Source of the DNA: Microbulbifer salipaludis
Lineage (GTDB): Bacteria > Pseudomonadota > Gammaproteobacteria > Pseudomonadales > Cellvibrionaceae
DNA length: 64,000 nucleotides
Direction: 5' to 3'
Assembly (NCBI RefSeq): GCF_017303155.1
Contig: NZ_JAEKJR010000002.1
Span: 248,001-312,000, forward strand
A program made the position numbers and the translations under genes. The number at the start of each line of letters is the position of its first letter. Position 1 is the stretch's first letter. Below the pieces are notes generated by a model. The model was not told the origin of the DNA, did no database searches, and saw nothing but the letters and a program-made list of their open reading frames with translations. Below are positions 25,738 to 35,914 of this stretch, in pieces.

Positions 25738-27735
25738 ATGGCCGCCTCGCTCGAACACGTTTTAACCACTAAGGCCCTCACTGCACGCCACTTGCTGCGT
25801 GCCCCGCTAGGAATCATTGCGCTCTCCCTGCTGACCGCCTGTGGTGGTGGCTCGGGCGGCGGTAATGACAATGATAACGGCAGCCTGCCGCCGATTACCC
25901 CGGCCCCCGCGATCCTTACCCTCACCGGCGACAGTAGCGCTGAAGCGGGGGATTCGGTTGGCATCGTGGCGAGCCTGTCAGAGCTTGGCTACAACCGTTT
26001 TGAGTGGGTGCAACTAGCCGGGCCAGATGTGGGGCCGCTGGCGGGGAATGGCACCGCGGGTATCAGCTTCGATGCGAAGTTCAGCGGCAGCTATCGCTTT
26101 CAGTTGACCGCCAGCAACGCCGATGGTGATCAGCAGGTGGAGACGTTTGATGTGGTGGTCAATGCCGGTAACTCCGCTGCGCGCGCGCAATTGCGCGCAG
26201 ATCGCGCGGTGTCGGAAGGGGCGTCGTTCTCCCTGCGGCTGAATGCCAGTGACTACAGTGGCAGCGTCAACTCCTGGCGTTTCGAGCAACTCTCTGGCCC
26301 CATAGCAACACTGGCCGAGGATGACTCCGGCCAGCCGGTGCTATTTGTCACCGCGCCCAAGGTAAGCGGTGATCAGGTCATTACCATTGAAGGAACCCTG
26401 GAAACCACCGGCGGCAGTATTTCGGATATCGCCTACGTGGTGGTGCAGGACCGCCCGCAAGTCACCAGCGAATTTTTCTGCGACGGCGACGGCCAGTACT
26501 GCGCGAAAAGCGAGCCGCTAAACAATGTGTACAGTTACCGCGACGATAGCCCCTACCGGGACGTGCTGGCGGATTGTGTTTACTCCAACCAGTTGACGGA
26601 GGACAACCTGTGCACTCTGGGCACTTTGCCCGTGATCGGCATGACCAGTAACGCCCCGAGCGTGGACCAGATCATGGACCATGTGCTGGTGTCCCACGAC
26701 TGGATGGGGGAGCGCTTTGAACGATTCCTTGGCGAACTGGACCCCTATGGCGACTTTGCCAATATGCTGCGCGCCACCACCGCGGTGGTGATCTCCAGTG
26801 ATGTGCGTCCGTCATTTTACTGGATACTCACCGGCGCCATTTATCTCGACCCGGACAGCCTGTGGCTGGCACCGGAAGAGCGGGATGTGATCAGCGAGAT
26901 ACCGGATTACCGCAGCGGTTTTGGCTCTGCGCTCAATTTCGTTACCCCGTGGCGGTATGTAAGAAACAACGACTATGCCTTTTACAGCTATAACACGGCC
27001 AGCCGTTTCTCCCGGCCCTTCTATGAGCTGGAGGCGGACCTGGGTTCGTTGCTGTATCACGAACTGGCCCACGCCAATGACGCCATGTCGCAGGGGAGAA
27101 TTCGCAGCGGGCTGGATCGTGGGGATATTTTCTTCAATCAGTCATCGAGCGGCTCAATGGTGAACGAACTGGTGACCGCGGTTTCCCCTCCGCTGTCTCA
27201 GGAGCTGTACGACCTGGCCGAAGTGCGCTCGCGGGGTGCAGAGGCCACGGCCCAGCAGCGCGCCTATACCCCGGGCGATATTGCCGGTTTTTTCTTTCCG
27301 GACAGCGCCAATGACTTCTACAGCTACACCACGCCCTGGGAAGACACGGCGATGCTGTTTGAGGAAACCATGATGAGCCTGCGCTACGGTATCGAGCGGG
27401 ATATCGCGGTGACCAACAAGCCCACCGCACCCACCTCGGCCGATGATTACAAGGTGTCTCAGGGGCAGCGCGGGCGCATCGGTTCCGAGCTGATTCGCCC
27501 TCGCGCCAGCACGGCGGTGCAGTATCTGCTGCCGGAAGCCTGGGCAGCGGCCGATGACCATCTGCGCAGTATTGCCCCGGTCGCCATGTGCGCTGGTGAA
27601 GGCTGGGGGCAGAACCTGACCCCAGCCTGCGAGGGCCAGTCCGGGTTGTTGCGTTTTGCGGCGCCGCAGCCGAGCCGCGCGGCTCCCATGCCCACCGAGC
27701 GCCCGCGCAGCTTTATACCACCCACGCGCTTTTGA
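25738..27735 (+). CDS. Large lipoprotein with HExxH metallopeptidase-like motif, function unknown
   Basis: A 665-residue exported protein. From ATG at 25738 a basic region and hydrophobic stretch end in the lipobox LLTAC, followed by a GGGSGGG linker. Residues about 55-270 contain two Ig/PKD-like repeats (ELGYNRFEWVQLAGPDV and SYRFQLTASNADGD; SGSVNSWRFEQLSGP). The C-terminal half has LLYHELAHANDAM, an HExxH zinc-binding motif near residue 440, and a downstream FEETMMSLRYG acid-rich helix that could supply the third ligand. Related lipoproteins are common in marine gammaproteobacteria, but I do not recognise a characterised one. It is co-transcribed with the GDSL esterase gene. Confidence 0.8.
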   Translation: MAASLEHVLTTKALTARHLLRAPLGIIALSLLTACGGGSGGGNDNDNGSLPPITPAPAILTLTGDSSAEAGDSVGIVASLSELGYNRFEWVQLAGPDVGPLAGNGTAGISFDAKFSGSYRFQLTASNADGDQQVETFDVVVNAGNSAARAQLRADRAVSEGASFSLRLNASDYSGSVNSWRFEQLSGPIATLAEDDSGQPVLFVTAPKVSGDQVITIEGTLETTGGSISDIAYVVVQDRPQVTSEFFCDGDGQYCAKSEPLNNVYSYRDDSPYRDVLADCVYSNQLTEDNLCTLGTLPVIGMTSNAPSVDQIMDHVLVSHDWMGERFERFLGELDPYGDFANMLRATTAVVISSDVRPSFYWILTGAIYLDPDSLWLAPEERDVISEIPDYRSGFGSALNFVTPWRYVRNNDYAFYSYNTASRFSRPFYELEADLGSLLYHELAHANDAMSQGRIRSGLDRGDIFFNQSSSGSMVNELVTAVSPPLSQELYDLAEVRSRGAEATAQQRAYTPGDIAGFFFPDSANDFYSYTTPWEDTAMLFEETMMSLRYGIERDIAVTNKPTAPTSADDYKVSQGQRGRIGSELIRPRASTAVQYLLPEAWAAADDHLRSIAPVAMCAGEGWGQNLTPACEGQSGLLRFAAPQPSRAAPMPTERPRSFIPPTRF

Positions 27736-27761
27736 TCGATAAATACGGGAGGTTGCCAGTG

Positions 27762-28550
27762 ATGAATGCTCTGGGTAAATCAATCCGGCGCGGGCTGGTG
27801 GCCAGCGCTTTGCTCTGCGCCAGCGCGGTGGTTGCCGCCGCGCAGCAAACCACCACCATCTTCATGGCCGGCGACTCCACCATGTCGGTCAAGGAGCTCA
27901 AGGACTACCCGGAAACTGGTTGGGGCGTGCCTTTTGCGGTGTTTTTTGAAGACGACGTCAGGGTCGATAACCGGGCCATGAACGGCCGCAGTACCCGCAC
28001 CTTTATCGAGGAGGGGCGCTGGGCCGGCATCATGGACGATCTGCAAAAGGATGATTATGTGATCATCCAGTTCGGCCACAATGACGAGTCCGAGCACAAG
28101 AAAGACCGCTACACCACGCCGCAGCAGTACAAGGCAAACCTGTCCCGGTTTATCAACGATGTGCGCGGGGCCGGTGCCGAACCGATCCTGATGTCACCCA
28201 TCACCCGCCGCTATTTTGATGGTGACAACACTATCAAGCACACCCACCCCTATGCGCCGCTGGTACGGGAAGTGGCCGCACAGGAGAAGGTGGAATTCAT
28301 CGAAATGGAAGTGGTGACCCGGGAATATTTCCAGGCCATGGGCGATCGCGACAGCGCCCTGCGTTTTATGCACATCGCCCCTGGATTGCACCCCAATTAC
28401 CCGGTGGGGGTGCGTGACGATACGCACCTGAACCACTTGGGGGCGCGGGAAGTGGCGCAACTGGTGTTGGCGGAGCTGCGCAAGCGTCAGCACCCGCTGA
28501 GCGAGCGCTTACGCACACCGGACCCCAAGCATCTGGCACTGAAATACTGA
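27762..28550 (+). CDS. Secreted GDSL/SGNH hydrolase, rhamnogalacturonan-acetylesterase-like
   Basis: A 262-residue exported esterase. A signal peptide ends near SAVVAAAQQ. SGNH blocks are clear: AGDSTM (nucleophile Ser), the Gly of block II in the NGRSTRTF segment, FGHNDES (Asn) and DDTHLNHLGA (Asp/His). This pattern matches the CE12 rhamnogalacturonan acetylesterase group, which removes acetyl groups from pectin. ATG at 27762 follows GGGAGG by about 9 bp; the gene begins 26 bp after the lipoprotein stop, so they are one transcript. The substrate is inferred from family only. Confidence 0.85.
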   Translation: MNALGKSIRRGLVASALLCASAVVAAAQQTTTIFMAGDSTMSVKELKDYPETGWGVPFAVFFEDDVRVDNRAMNGRSTRTFIEEGRWAGIMDDLQKDDYVIIQFGHNDESEHKKDRYTTPQQYKANLSRFINDVRGAGAEPILMSPITRRYFDGDNTIKHTHPYAPLVREVAAQEKVEFIEMEVVTREYFQAMGDRDSALRFMHIAPGLHPNYPVGVRDDTHLNHLGAREVAQLVLAELRKRQHPLSERLRTPDPKHLALKY

Positions 28551-28569
28551 AGTAGGGATTGAGCGGGGG

Positions 28570-28589
28570 GCGCCTGCAAGGGCAGGCGC
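28570..28589. terminator. Hairpin between convergent genes
   Basis: Perfect 8-bp stem GCGCCTGC/GCAGGCGC with an AAGG loop, in the 65-bp gap between the converging esterase and yhbY genes. No U-tract, so its termination role is tentative. Confidence 0.45.
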
Positions 28590-28615
28590 GCCAGAGGTGG
28601 GAAAGGTCTGGCCGG

Positions 28616-28921
28616 TCAGGGGCGCAGCAGGTTGGACAGGCGGGCGTTGGGCTTGCCGGCCTTGCGGAAGATCAGGGCGATCTTGCCGATTTCCTGCACC
28701 AGCTCCGATTTGCTCTGCTGGCACAGCTCGGCGATCAGCTCCCGGCGCACATCGCGGTCGTTGACCGCCACTTTCACCTTGATCAGCTCGTGATCTTCCA
28801 GGGCGCGTTTCAGCTCTTCCAGCACCCCTTCCGTCAGCCCTTTATCGGCTACAGTGACGATTGGTTTGAGGCTGTGGCCACGAGCGCGCAACGCTTTTTT
28901 GCGGTCAGCGGTTAAAGGCAT
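28616..28921 (-). CDS. yhbY: YhbY-family ribosome-associated RNA-binding protein
   Basis: A 101-residue CRM-domain protein (LTADRKKALRARGHSLKPIV, GLTEGVLEELKRALEDHELIKVKV, ELVQEIGKIALIFRK) close to E. coli YhbY in length and sequence; such proteins associate with the large ribosomal subunit precursor. The start at 28921 has GGAG 6 bp upstream; a further upstream in-frame start is not supported. It is divergent from rlmE with 71 bp between, the usual gammaproteobacterial arrangement. Confidence 0.94.
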   Translation of the reverse strand: MPLTADRKKALRARGHSLKPIVTVADKGLTEGVLEELKRALEDHELIKVKVAVNDRDVRRELIAELCQQSKSELVQEIGKIALIFRKAGKPNARLSNLLRP

Positions 28922-28992
28922 ACAATACTCCATCCTTAAATCGGGTAACCCGTGCGCGGACAACCCCAGAAATTAGCGATGTATTGTAACTG

Positions 28993-29613
28993 ATGGGCCG
29001 ATCAAAGAGCAGCCACCGCTGGCTACGCGAACATTTCAATGACCACTACGTCAAGCAATCCCAGAAAGACGGGTACCGCTCGCGTGCGTCCTACAAGCTG
29101 CAGGAGCTGCAGGAGAAGGACCGCCTGATCAAACCCGGCATGACCGTGGTCGATCTGGGTGCCGCCCCTGGAGGCTGGTCCCAGGTGGCCGCAGAACTAG
29201 TGGGTCACAAGGGCCGCGTGCTGGCCTCCGATATCCTGGAAATGGACGCACTGGCGGGGGTGGATTTCGTTCAGGGCGACTTTACCGAGGAAGCGGTGTT
29301 CGACCAGCTGCTGGAAAAGCTGGGAGAAGAGCGCGCCGACCTTGTGATTTCCGATATGGCCCCCAATATGAGTGGAGTGCGCGCCGTGGATCAGCCGGCC
29401 TCCATGTATCTGGTGGAGCTGGCGGTGGACATGGCGCGCCAGACCCTGAAGCCCGGGGGCGGATTTGTCGCCAAGGTGTTTCAGGGGGAAGGTTTCGATG
29501 AACTGATCCGCGATCTCCGCAGTCAATATCAGACCGTGGTTACCCGCAAACCCGGTGCATCCCGTCCCCGCTCTCGCGAAGTCTACGTTGTAGCGCGCGG
29601 CTTCAAGGGATAG
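28993..29613 (+). CDS. rlmE: 23S rRNA (uridine(2552)-2'-O)-methyltransferase RlmE
   Basis: A 206-residue FtsJ/RrmJ-type methyltransferase acting on U2552 of 23S rRNA in the 50S subunit. The SAM motif [15 protein letters not shown] lies near residue 52, and the catalytic K-D-K-E set is visible in [32 protein letters not shown] and SREVYVV. Length matches E. coli (209). Directly upstream of ftsH, as in many gammaproteobacteria. Confidence 0.96.
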   Translation: MGRSKSSHRWLREHFNDHYVKQSQKDGYRSRASYKLQELQEKDRLIKPGMTVVDLGAAPGGWSQVAAELVGHKGRVLASDILEMDALAGVDFVQGDFTEEAVFDQLLEKLGEERADLVISDMAPNMSGVRAVDQPASMYLVELAVDMARQTLKPGGGFVAKVFQGEGFDELIRDLRSQYQTVVTRKPGASRPRSREVYVVARGFKG

Positions 29614-29861
29614 GCCGCACTACCGCCCGGGAGCCGCATCCCCGGATGACCAACGAGCCCCGTTGCTTTGGCGCAGGCGGGGCGGTGTGGTACAACGGCA
29701 CCCTGCGCCGGCAATGGCTGGCGCCCGCTTCCTGTCTTCAGCACTCCTTCTGACGAATACCGCAGGGGCTGGATGACCGGAGCGACAGATGTACGATTTT
29801 CGCCGCCTATACTGGGTGGAATGGAATTAGCTGCTAAGGCAATGGCAAGAGGGCATACCCT

Positions 29862-31787
29862 TTGAACGATATGGCAAAGAATCTGGTGTTGTGGCTGATC
29901 ATCGCTGCGGTGCTGCTGATGGTCTTTCAAAACTTCAAGCCGCAAACCCGGGACGAGTCCGTCAGCTATTCCGAGTTTGTACAGGATGTACAGTCTGGCC
30001 AGATTAAGAGTGCTCTGGTCGATGGCCTGGTCATCACCGGCGAAAAGGCCGATGGCAGCCGTTTCAAGACCATCCAGCCGCAGATCATCGACGACGAGCT
30101 CACCAACGAGCTGGTGCGCGGTGGCGTACAGTTCAATGGCCGTGAGCCAGAGTCCCCCAGCATCTGGCAGCAACTGCTGGTGGCCAGCTTCCCGATCCTG
30201 ATCATCATTGCCGTATTCATGTTCTTCATGCGTCAGATGCAGGGCGGCGCGGGCGGCCGATCCGGCCCCATGGCCTTCGGCAAGAGCAAGGCTCGCCTGT
30301 TAGGCGAAGACCAGATCAAAACCACTTTCGCCGATGTGGCGGGTGTGGATGAAGCCAAAGAAGACGTGCAGGAGCTGGTGGAGTTCCTGCGCGACCCGTC
30401 TAAATTCCAGCGCCTCGGCGGTGCCATTCCCCGCGGTGTACTGATGGCGGGCCCCCCCGGTACCGGTAAAACCCTGCTGGCCAAGGCCATTGCCGGCGAA
30501 GCCAAAGTGCCCTTCTTCTCCATCTCCGGTTCCGACTTCGTGGAAATGTTCGTGGGCGTGGGTGCATCCCGTGTGCGCGATATGTTCGAGCAGGCCAAGA
30601 AGCAGGCGCCGTGCATCATCTTTATCGATGAGATCGATGCCGTTGGCCGTCACCGCGGTGCCGGTGTGGGCGGTGGCCACGACGAGCGCGAACAGACCCT
30701 CAACCAGCTGCTGGTGGAAATGGACGGTTTTGAAGGCAACGAGGGCGTGATCGTCATCGCCGCCACCAACCGCCCGGACGTGCTCGACTCCGCGCTGCTG
30801 CGCCCGGGCCGCTTCGACCGTCAGGTGTTTGTCGGCCTGCCGGATATCCGCGGCCGCGAGCAGATCCTGAAAGTACACATGCGCAAGGTGCCGCTGGACG
30901 AGAAAGTCGACCCGCAGACCATTGCCCGCGGTACCCCCGGTTTCTCCGGCGCGGACCTCGCCAACCTGGTGAACGAGGCCGCCCTGTTTGCCGCCCGCGC
31001 CAACCGCCGCATGGTCACCATGGAAGAATTCGAGCGCGCCCGCGACAAGATCATGATGGGTGCCGAGCGCAAATCCATGGTGATGAACGAGAAGGAAAAG
31101 ACCAACACCGCGTACCACGAAGCGGGCCACGCCATCATTGGTCGCCTGGTGCCGGAGCACGATCCAGTGCACAAGGTCACCATCATTCCCCGCGGCCGCG
31201 CTCTTGGGGTGACCCAGTTCCTGCCCGAGGAAGACAAATACAGCCTGAGCAAGCGCGCGCTGGAATCCCAGCTGTGCTCTCTGTTCGGCGGCCGTATCGC
31301 CGAGGAAATGACCCTGGGTGCCGACGGTGTGACCACCGGTGCCTCCAACGATATCGAGCGCGCCACTGACATCGCCCGCAGCATGGTTACCAAGTGGGGC
31401 CTGTCGGAAAAACTCGGCCCGCTGCACTACGGTGAAGATGAAAGCGGCCAGCCCGGTCAAGGCAACCCGATTTCTGGCAAAACCTCTAATGAAATCGACG
31501 AGGAAGTACGCCGCATCATCGACACCTGTTACGACCGCGCGCAGAAGCTGCTGGAAGACAATCGGGATATCCTGGAAGCGATGAAAGACGCGCTGATGGA
31601 GTACGAAACCCTGGATGCGGAGCAGGTGGACGACCTGATGGCCCGTCGCAAGGTGCGCCCACCGAAAGACTGGCACGACAATGACTACACCGGCGGCGGC
31701 CCCGCCGACGAGGTGCCGGAGGCTGACGCCGACGTGAAGCCTAAAGATGGCGACACCCCGGTGGGTGGCCCGGTCAACGGCCACTGA
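29862..31787 (+). CDS. ftsH: ATP-dependent zinc metalloprotease FtsH
   Basis: A 641-residue inner-membrane AAA+ protease that degrades membrane and short-lived cytoplasmic proteins. Two N-terminal helices (about 8-26 and 103-124) flank a periplasmic domain. Walker A GPPGTGKT is near residue 196, Walker [13 protein letters not shown] follows, the second region of homology carries ATNRPD...RPGRFDR, and the zinc site HEAGH is near 419. The TTG at 29862 has GAGG at proper distance and gives MNDMAKN; the ATG at 29871 gives the E. coli-like MAKN start. Either is possible. Confidence 0.96.
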   Translation: MNDMAKNLVLWLIIAAVLLMVFQNFKPQTRDESVSYSEFVQDVQSGQIKSALVDGLVITGEKADGSRFKTIQPQIIDDELTNELVRGGVQFNGREPESPSIWQQLLVASFPILIIIAVFMFFMRQMQGGAGGRSGPMAFGKSKARLLGEDQIKTTFADVAGVDEAKEDVQELVEFLRDPSKFQRLGGAIPRGVLMAGPPGTGKTLLAKAIAGEAKVPFFSISGSDFVEMFVGVGASRVRDMFEQAKKQAPCIIFIDEIDAVGRHRGAGVGGGHDEREQTLNQLLVEMDGFEGNEGVIVIAATNRPDVLDSALLRPGRFDRQVFVGLPDIRGREQILKVHMRKVPLDEKVDPQTIARGTPGFSGADLANLVNEAALFAARANRRMVTMEEFERARDKIMMGAERKSMVMNEKEKTNTAYHEAGHAIIGRLVPEHDPVHKVTIIPRGRALGVTQFLPEEDKYSLSKRALESQLCSLFGGRIAEEMTLGADGVTTGASNDIERATDIARSMVTKWGLSEKLGPLHYGEDESGQPGQGNPISGKTSNEIDEEVRRIIDTCYDRAQKLLEDNRDILEAMKDALMEYETLDAEQVDDLMARRKVRPPKDWHDNDYTGGGPADEVPEADADVKPKDGDTPVGGPVNGH

Positions 31788-31840
31788 GCGCCAGCGCCCA
31801 GCCTGTCCGCCGCCAGCGGCGCGACATGGCACCAGACCTG

Positions 31841-31868
31841 AAACGGGCCCTCTGGGCCCGTTTTGTTT
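31841..31868 (+). terminator. Intrinsic terminator after ftsH
   Basis: A 10-bp stem AAACGGGCCC/GGGCCCGTTT with a 3-nt loop and a T-rich tail, 53 bp after the ftsH stop. Confidence 0.9.
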
Positions 31869-31913
31869 ACCGCCGGTTTATTTCCTCTTTTATTTAGATC
31901 GCCTGTCTCGCTT

Positions 31914-32756
31914 ATGAAGTTGCACTGCGGAACCCGCACACTGGATTTGTCCCGCCCACAGGTGATGGGCATTCTCAATACCACCCCCGACTCCTTTTCC
32001 GACGGTGGCAGCTACTACGCGGGCGGCGACCTGAATCTCGATCTGGTGCTGTACCGTGCGGAGCAGATGGTGCGCGATGGCGCCGCCATCCTGGATATCG
32101 GTGGTGAGTCCACCCGACCGGGTGCCGAGCCGGTATCAGAAGAAGAGGAACTGGCACGGGTCGTGCCAGTGGTGGAGGCCATCAGCCAGCGTCTGGACGT
32201 GGTCATCTCCGTGGATACCAGCACCGCGGCGGTCATCCGCGAGTCCGCCGCGGTCGGCGCCGGCCTGATCAACGATGTGCGGGCGCTGACCCGACCCGGA
32301 GCACTGCAGGCCGCTGCGGCCACCGATCTGCCTGTCTGCCTGATGCATATGCAGGGGCAGCCCGGCACCATGCAGGCCAAGCCTGAATACAGCGATGTGG
32401 TCGCCGAAGTGCGCGAGTACCTTGATCAGCGGCTGGCCGCCTGCATCGAGGCCGGAATCGACCGTGCGCGGGTGATCTACGACCCGGGCTTTGGTTTCGG
32501 CAAGAACGACCAGCACAACCTGGCGCTGCTGCGCAGCTTGCCGGAGTTAGCGCCGACGGACGTCCCCCTGCTGGTGGGGCTGTCACGTAAATCCATGATC
32601 GGCCGCCTGCTGGGCCGCGAGGTAGAAGAGCGCCTGCCCGGCAGCCTCGCTCTCGCCCTGCTGTCGGCTCAGCGCGGTGCCCGCATTATTCGGGTGCACG
32701 ATGTGGCAGCCACCGCGGATGTGCTTAAAATGCGCGAGCTTGTAGACTGCGCTTGA
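31914..32756 (+). CDS. folP: Dihydropteroate synthase FolP
   Basis: A 280-residue folate enzyme joining pterin pyrophosphate and p-aminobenzoate; target of sulfonamides. Signature motifs are VMGILNTTPDSFSDGG near the N-terminus, DIGGESTRPGA, INDVRA, DPGFGFGKN and LSRKSMIG. Start at 31914 fits family length; an upstream in-frame start would add 17 residues with no family support. Ribosome site weak. It precedes glmM with a 31-bp gap, a common pairing. Confidence 0.95.
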   Translation: MKLHCGTRTLDLSRPQVMGILNTTPDSFSDGGSYYAGGDLNLDLVLYRAEQMVRDGAAILDIGGESTRPGAEPVSEEEELARVVPVVEAISQRLDVVISVDTSTAAVIRESAAVGAGLINDVRALTRPGALQAAAATDLPVCLMHMQGQPGTMQAKPEYSDVVAEVREYLDQRLAACIEAGIDRARVIYDPGFGFGKNDQHNLALLRSLPELAPTDVPLLVGLSRKSMIGRLLGREVEERLPGSLALALLSAQRGARIIRVHDVAATADVLKMRELVDCA

Positions 32757-32787
32757 TAAAAATTAGTAATTGAGAATGAGTTGTAAG

Positions 32788-34131
32788 ATGACCAGAAAAT
32801 ATTTCGGCACCGACGGTATCCGTGGCCTGGTAGGTGAGGGAGCCATCACTCCGGATTTCATGCTGCGCCTCGGCTACGCAGTTGGCAAAGTACTCGGTGC
32901 CAGAACCGGCAGTGCGCGCAGCCGCATCCTGATCGGCAAAGACACCCGCGTCTCCGGGTACATGTTTGAGGCCGCGCTGGAAGCCGGCCTGATCAATGCC
33001 GGCGTTGATGTGGGCCTGCTCGGCCCCATGCCCACCCCGGCCATCGCCTACCTCACCCGTACCTTCCACGCCCAGGCGGGCATCGTCATCAGCGCCTCGC
33101 ACAACCCGTACCAGGACAACGGTATCAAGTTCTTCAGCGCCGACGGCAGCAAACTGCCGGACCAGGTGGAAGCCGAGATCGAAGCCGCCCTCGACCTGCC
33201 CATGGAAACCGCCAAAGACCTGGGCAAGGCCTGGCGCATTGACGACGCCGTGGGCCGCTACATCGAATTCTGTAAGGCCAGCACCCCCTGGCGCTACTCC
33301 CTGCAGGGACTCAACATCGTGCTCGACTGCGCCAACGGCGCTACCTACCACATCGCGCCCAAGGTCTTCCGCGAGCTGGGCGCAGAGGTGCACGCCATTG
33401 GTATCCAGCCAGACGGCGTCAATATCAATCTGGAGTGCGGCTCCACCAAGCCCCAGCAACTGCAGAAAGAAGTGGTCGAGCGTGGCGCCGACCTCGGTAT
33501 CGCCTTTGATGGTGACGGCGACCGGGTCATGTTTGTCGACAAGCACGGCAACCTGGTCGATGGTGACCAGCTGCTGTTCCTGATCGCTATCCACCGCCAG
33601 CAGTTCCTTGGCGGCTGCAGCGGGGTAGTGGGCACCCAGATGAGCAACTACGGCTTCGAGCTGGCCCTGCAAGACCGCGCCATTCCCTTCGCCCGCGCCA
33701 AAGTAGGCGACCGCTATGTGCTGGAGCAGATGTACAAGAACGGCTGGACCCTGGGCGGGGAGTCCTCCGGACATATCGTGTGTACCGACGTCACCACCAC
33801 CGGCGACGGCATCATCTCCGCGCTGCAGGTATTGCGCGCGGTCAGTGACTTCGGCGAACCGCTGCACCAGCTCACCGGTAAAATGGAAATGCTGCCTCAG
33901 CACATGATCAACGTGCGCCTGGCCAGTCGTGACGGGGTGCTGGAGCACAGCGATGTGCAGGACGCAGTGACCCAGGTGGAGACCAAGCTGGCGGGCAGTG
34001 GTCGCGTACTGCTGCGCCCATCGGGAACCGAACCTCTGATCCGGGTCATGGTTGAGGGCAAAGACCCAGAAGTCGTCCAGCAACTGGCGGGGGATATCGC
34101 CAAGGTGGTGGAGCGCGTCGGCAACGCCTGA
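32788..34131 (+). CDS. glmM: Phosphoglucosamine mutase GlmM
   Basis: A 447-residue enzyme converting glucosamine-6-phosphate to glucosamine-1-phosphate for UDP-GlcNAc and cell-wall synthesis. [11 protein letters not shown] opens the protein, the phosphoserine loop ISASHNP has Ser104, the metal loop DGDGDR follows, and [12 protein letters not shown] closes it. The start at 32788 matches E. coli GlmM; other in-frame starts lie 4 and 6 codons earlier. Confidence 0.96.
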   Translation: MTRKYFGTDGIRGLVGEGAITPDFMLRLGYAVGKVLGARTGSARSRILIGKDTRVSGYMFEAALEAGLINAGVDVGLLGPMPTPAIAYLTRTFHAQAGIVISASHNPYQDNGIKFFSADGSKLPDQVEAEIEAALDLPMETAKDLGKAWRIDDAVGRYIEFCKASTPWRYSLQGLNIVLDCANGATYHIAPKVFRELGAEVHAIGIQPDGVNINLECGSTKPQQLQKEVVERGADLGIAFDGDGDRVMFVDKHGNLVDGDQLLFLIAIHRQQFLGGCSGVVGTQMSNYGFELALQDRAIPFARAKVGDRYVLEQMYKNGWTLGGESSGHIVCTDVTTTGDGIISALQVLRAVSDFGEPLHQLTGKMEMLPQHMINVRLASRDGVLEHSDVQDAVTQVETKLAGSGRVLLRPSGTEPLIRVMVEGKDPEVVQQLAGDIAKVVERVGNA

Positions 34132-34285
34132 CGCGTCCCCGGTGGTGCTCATCCCCAGTGAAAGCCACCGGAACCCCTTGATTAATCAACAGAAAAACCA
34201 AGACAAAAATCCATAAATATCCGGAAACGCTGGTTGTATGTTACCGGCAATACCGCTAAGATTTGCGCCCCTTGGAGGAGCACCC

Positions 34286-35023
34286 ATGCGTAAAACCCTG
34301 GTAGCTGCCAACTGGAAAATGCACGGCACCAAAGCGTTTGCCGAGCAACTGTTGGCCGAGCTGAACAACGGACTCAAGTCCCGCGAGTGCTCCGCGCAGG
34401 TCGTTATTTGCCCGCCGTACCCCTATCTGGGTGTCGTCGCAGGCAACATCGGCCAGGCCCAACTGGGGGCGCAAAACCTCAGCGAGCAGCCCTCCGGTGC
34501 CTACACCGGCGAAGTTTCCGCAGAGATGTTGCTGGACTGCGGCGCACGCTACGCCATTGTCGGCCACTCGGAGCGTCGCAGCCTGTATGGTGAAAGCAGC
34601 GCACTGGTCGCCGCCAAGTATGCCGCCGCCAAAGCGGCAGGCCTGATCCCGATCCTCTGCGTGGGCGAGTCCCTCGAAGAGCGGGAAGCCGGCAAAACGC
34701 TGGAAGTGGTGGCCGAGCAGATTCAGGCGATTGTCGCCCTGGGCCTGCCGGATACCTGGCAGAATGCCGTCGTCGCCTATGAACCCGTGTGGGCCATCGG
34801 CACCGGCAAAACCGCCAGCCCGGAGCAGGCGCAGGAAGTGCACCAGTTTATTCGCCAGCAGCTGGGCGAAGCCGGTGGCGAGACGCAAATTCTCTACGGA
34901 GGCAGCGTCAAAGCGGCCAATGCCGCAGAACTGTTTGCCAAGCCCGATATTGACGGTGCGCTGGTAGGCGGTGCCTCTCTGAAGGCAGAAGAATTTATTC
35001 AGATTTGCTGCGCGGCAGACTGA
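34286..35023 (+). CDS. tpiA: Triosephosphate isomerase TpiA
   Basis: A 245-residue glycolytic TIM-barrel enzyme. NWKMHG near the N-terminus carries the catalytic Lys, GHSERR the catalytic His, AYEPVWAIGTGK the catalytic Glu, and YGGSVKAANA the phosphate loop. ATG at 34286 has GGAGGAG immediately upstream. secG follows after 56 bp. Confidence 0.97.
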   Translation: MRKTLVAANWKMHGTKAFAEQLLAELNNGLKSRECSAQVVICPPYPYLGVVAGNIGQAQLGAQNLSEQPSGAYTGEVSAEMLLDCGARYAIVGHSERRSLYGESSALVAAKYAAAKAAGLIPILCVGESLEEREAGKTLEVVAEQIQAIVALGLPDTWQNAVVAYEPVWAIGTGKTASPEQAQEVHQFIRQQLGEAGGETQILYGGSVKAANAAELFAKPDIDGALVGGASLKAEEFIQICCAAD

Positions 35024-35079
35024 GCGCAGCAATAAATTTTTGAGCAAGGGCCAACGCCCGACAGCAGGTTTTCTGGACA

Positions 35080-35505
35080 ATGGAAAAACTGGTACTAATC
35101 GTACATATCCTCACCGCACTGAGCATCATCGGCCTGATCCTGATGCAGCAGGGCAAGGGTGCGGAAGCAGGCGCCTCCTTTGGTGCCGGCGCGTCTAACA
35201 CCGTATTCGGCAGCCAGGGCAGCGGAAATTTCTTTTCCCGCTTGACTGCAATTATGGCGACGGTATTCTTCGTCACCAGCTTCGGCCTGGCCGTCCTCGC
35301 CAGCCGCGGTGCAGCACCGGAGATCGAAGGTATCCCGCAAGTACCGGCAGCGGTAGAATCCCGCGGACCGGCAGCGACCGAAAGCGACATTCCTGAGCTT
35401 CAGGAACAAGCCCCGGCCGCAGACGATCTGCCAGCAGCAGAAGAAGCCCCTCAGGCTGAACTGCCAGAAGCCGGCAGCGAAGAGACTGAGGAGCAGCCTC
35501 AGTAA
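35080..35505 (+). CDS. secG: Preprotein translocase subunit SecG
   Basis: A 141-residue SecYEG component. Two membrane helices (about 3-22 and 53-75) flank the conserved LMQQGKGAEAGASFG-type loop and GSQGSGNF. The acidic, Ala/Glu/Pro-rich tail (about 80-141) is longer than in E. coli (110 residues) but similar tails occur in related bacteria. Followed by tRNA-Leu, as often seen. Confidence 0.95.
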   Translation: MEKLVLIVHILTALSIIGLILMQQGKGAEAGASFGAGASNTVFGSQGSGNFFSRLTAIMATVFFVTSFGLAVLASRGAAPEIEGIPQVPAAVESRGPAATESDIPELQEQAPAADDLPAAEEAPQAELPEAGSEETEEQPQ

Positions 35506-35539
35506 GCCGCAAGGCTAAATCAAAAACTGTAAAGTTTTT

Positions 35540-35625
35540 GCCCAGGTGGTGGAATTGGTAGACACGCTATCTTGAGGGGGTAGTGAGCTATGCTCGTGCG
35601 GGTTCAAGTCCCGCCCTGGGCACCA
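35540..35625 (+). tRNA. tRNA-Leu (GAG anticodon)
   Basis: An 86-nt gene with a 7-bp acceptor stem GCCCAGG/CCTGGGC, D-arm with GGTAGACACG, anticodon loop CTTGAGG (anticodon GAG), a long class-II variable arm, TpsiC arm GGTTCAAGTCC and encoded CCA. It lies 34 bp after secG. The DNA on its 3' side is accessory in character. Confidence 0.96.
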
Positions 35626-35665
35626 CATTGAAAGCCGGACCTTTCATGAGTTCGGTATCCTTCCG

Positions 35666-35689
35666 AAAGCCCCGCATCGCGGGGCTTTT
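35666..35689 (+). terminator. Intrinsic terminator after tRNA-Leu
   Basis: A 10-bp stem AAAGCCCCGC/GCGGGGCTTT with a 3-nt loop and T-rich tail, 40 bp after the tRNA. Confidence 0.9.
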
Positions 35690-35914
35690 GTGTTTCTAGC
35701 GGCAATAATCTGACCCTGTAGGCTATTTCACTCGCAGCCCTTCTAAGCAATACTTCAAGCACTACGTGACCGATAGAGTTGACGTTTGCATGTGCTCTCA
35801 TGCTTCTGCCGCAAATAATTCATGTTATCAGTCTCCCCCATTGGAGATATCCGGCGCCATTGGTACCCTGGATAAAAATAATCAAAAGTGACTACGCAGT
35901 AGGGAAGCCTCCGG

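Noticed and set aside
30300..31832. A 510-codon frame opposite ftsH
   Set aside because: It is the antisense shadow of a high-GC, codon-biased gene; the product is His/Gly/Val-rich with no motif, and ftsH on the other strand is certain.
32725..34152. A 475-codon frame opposite glmM
   Set aside because: It covers the whole of glmM on the opposite strand and has no recognisable domain.
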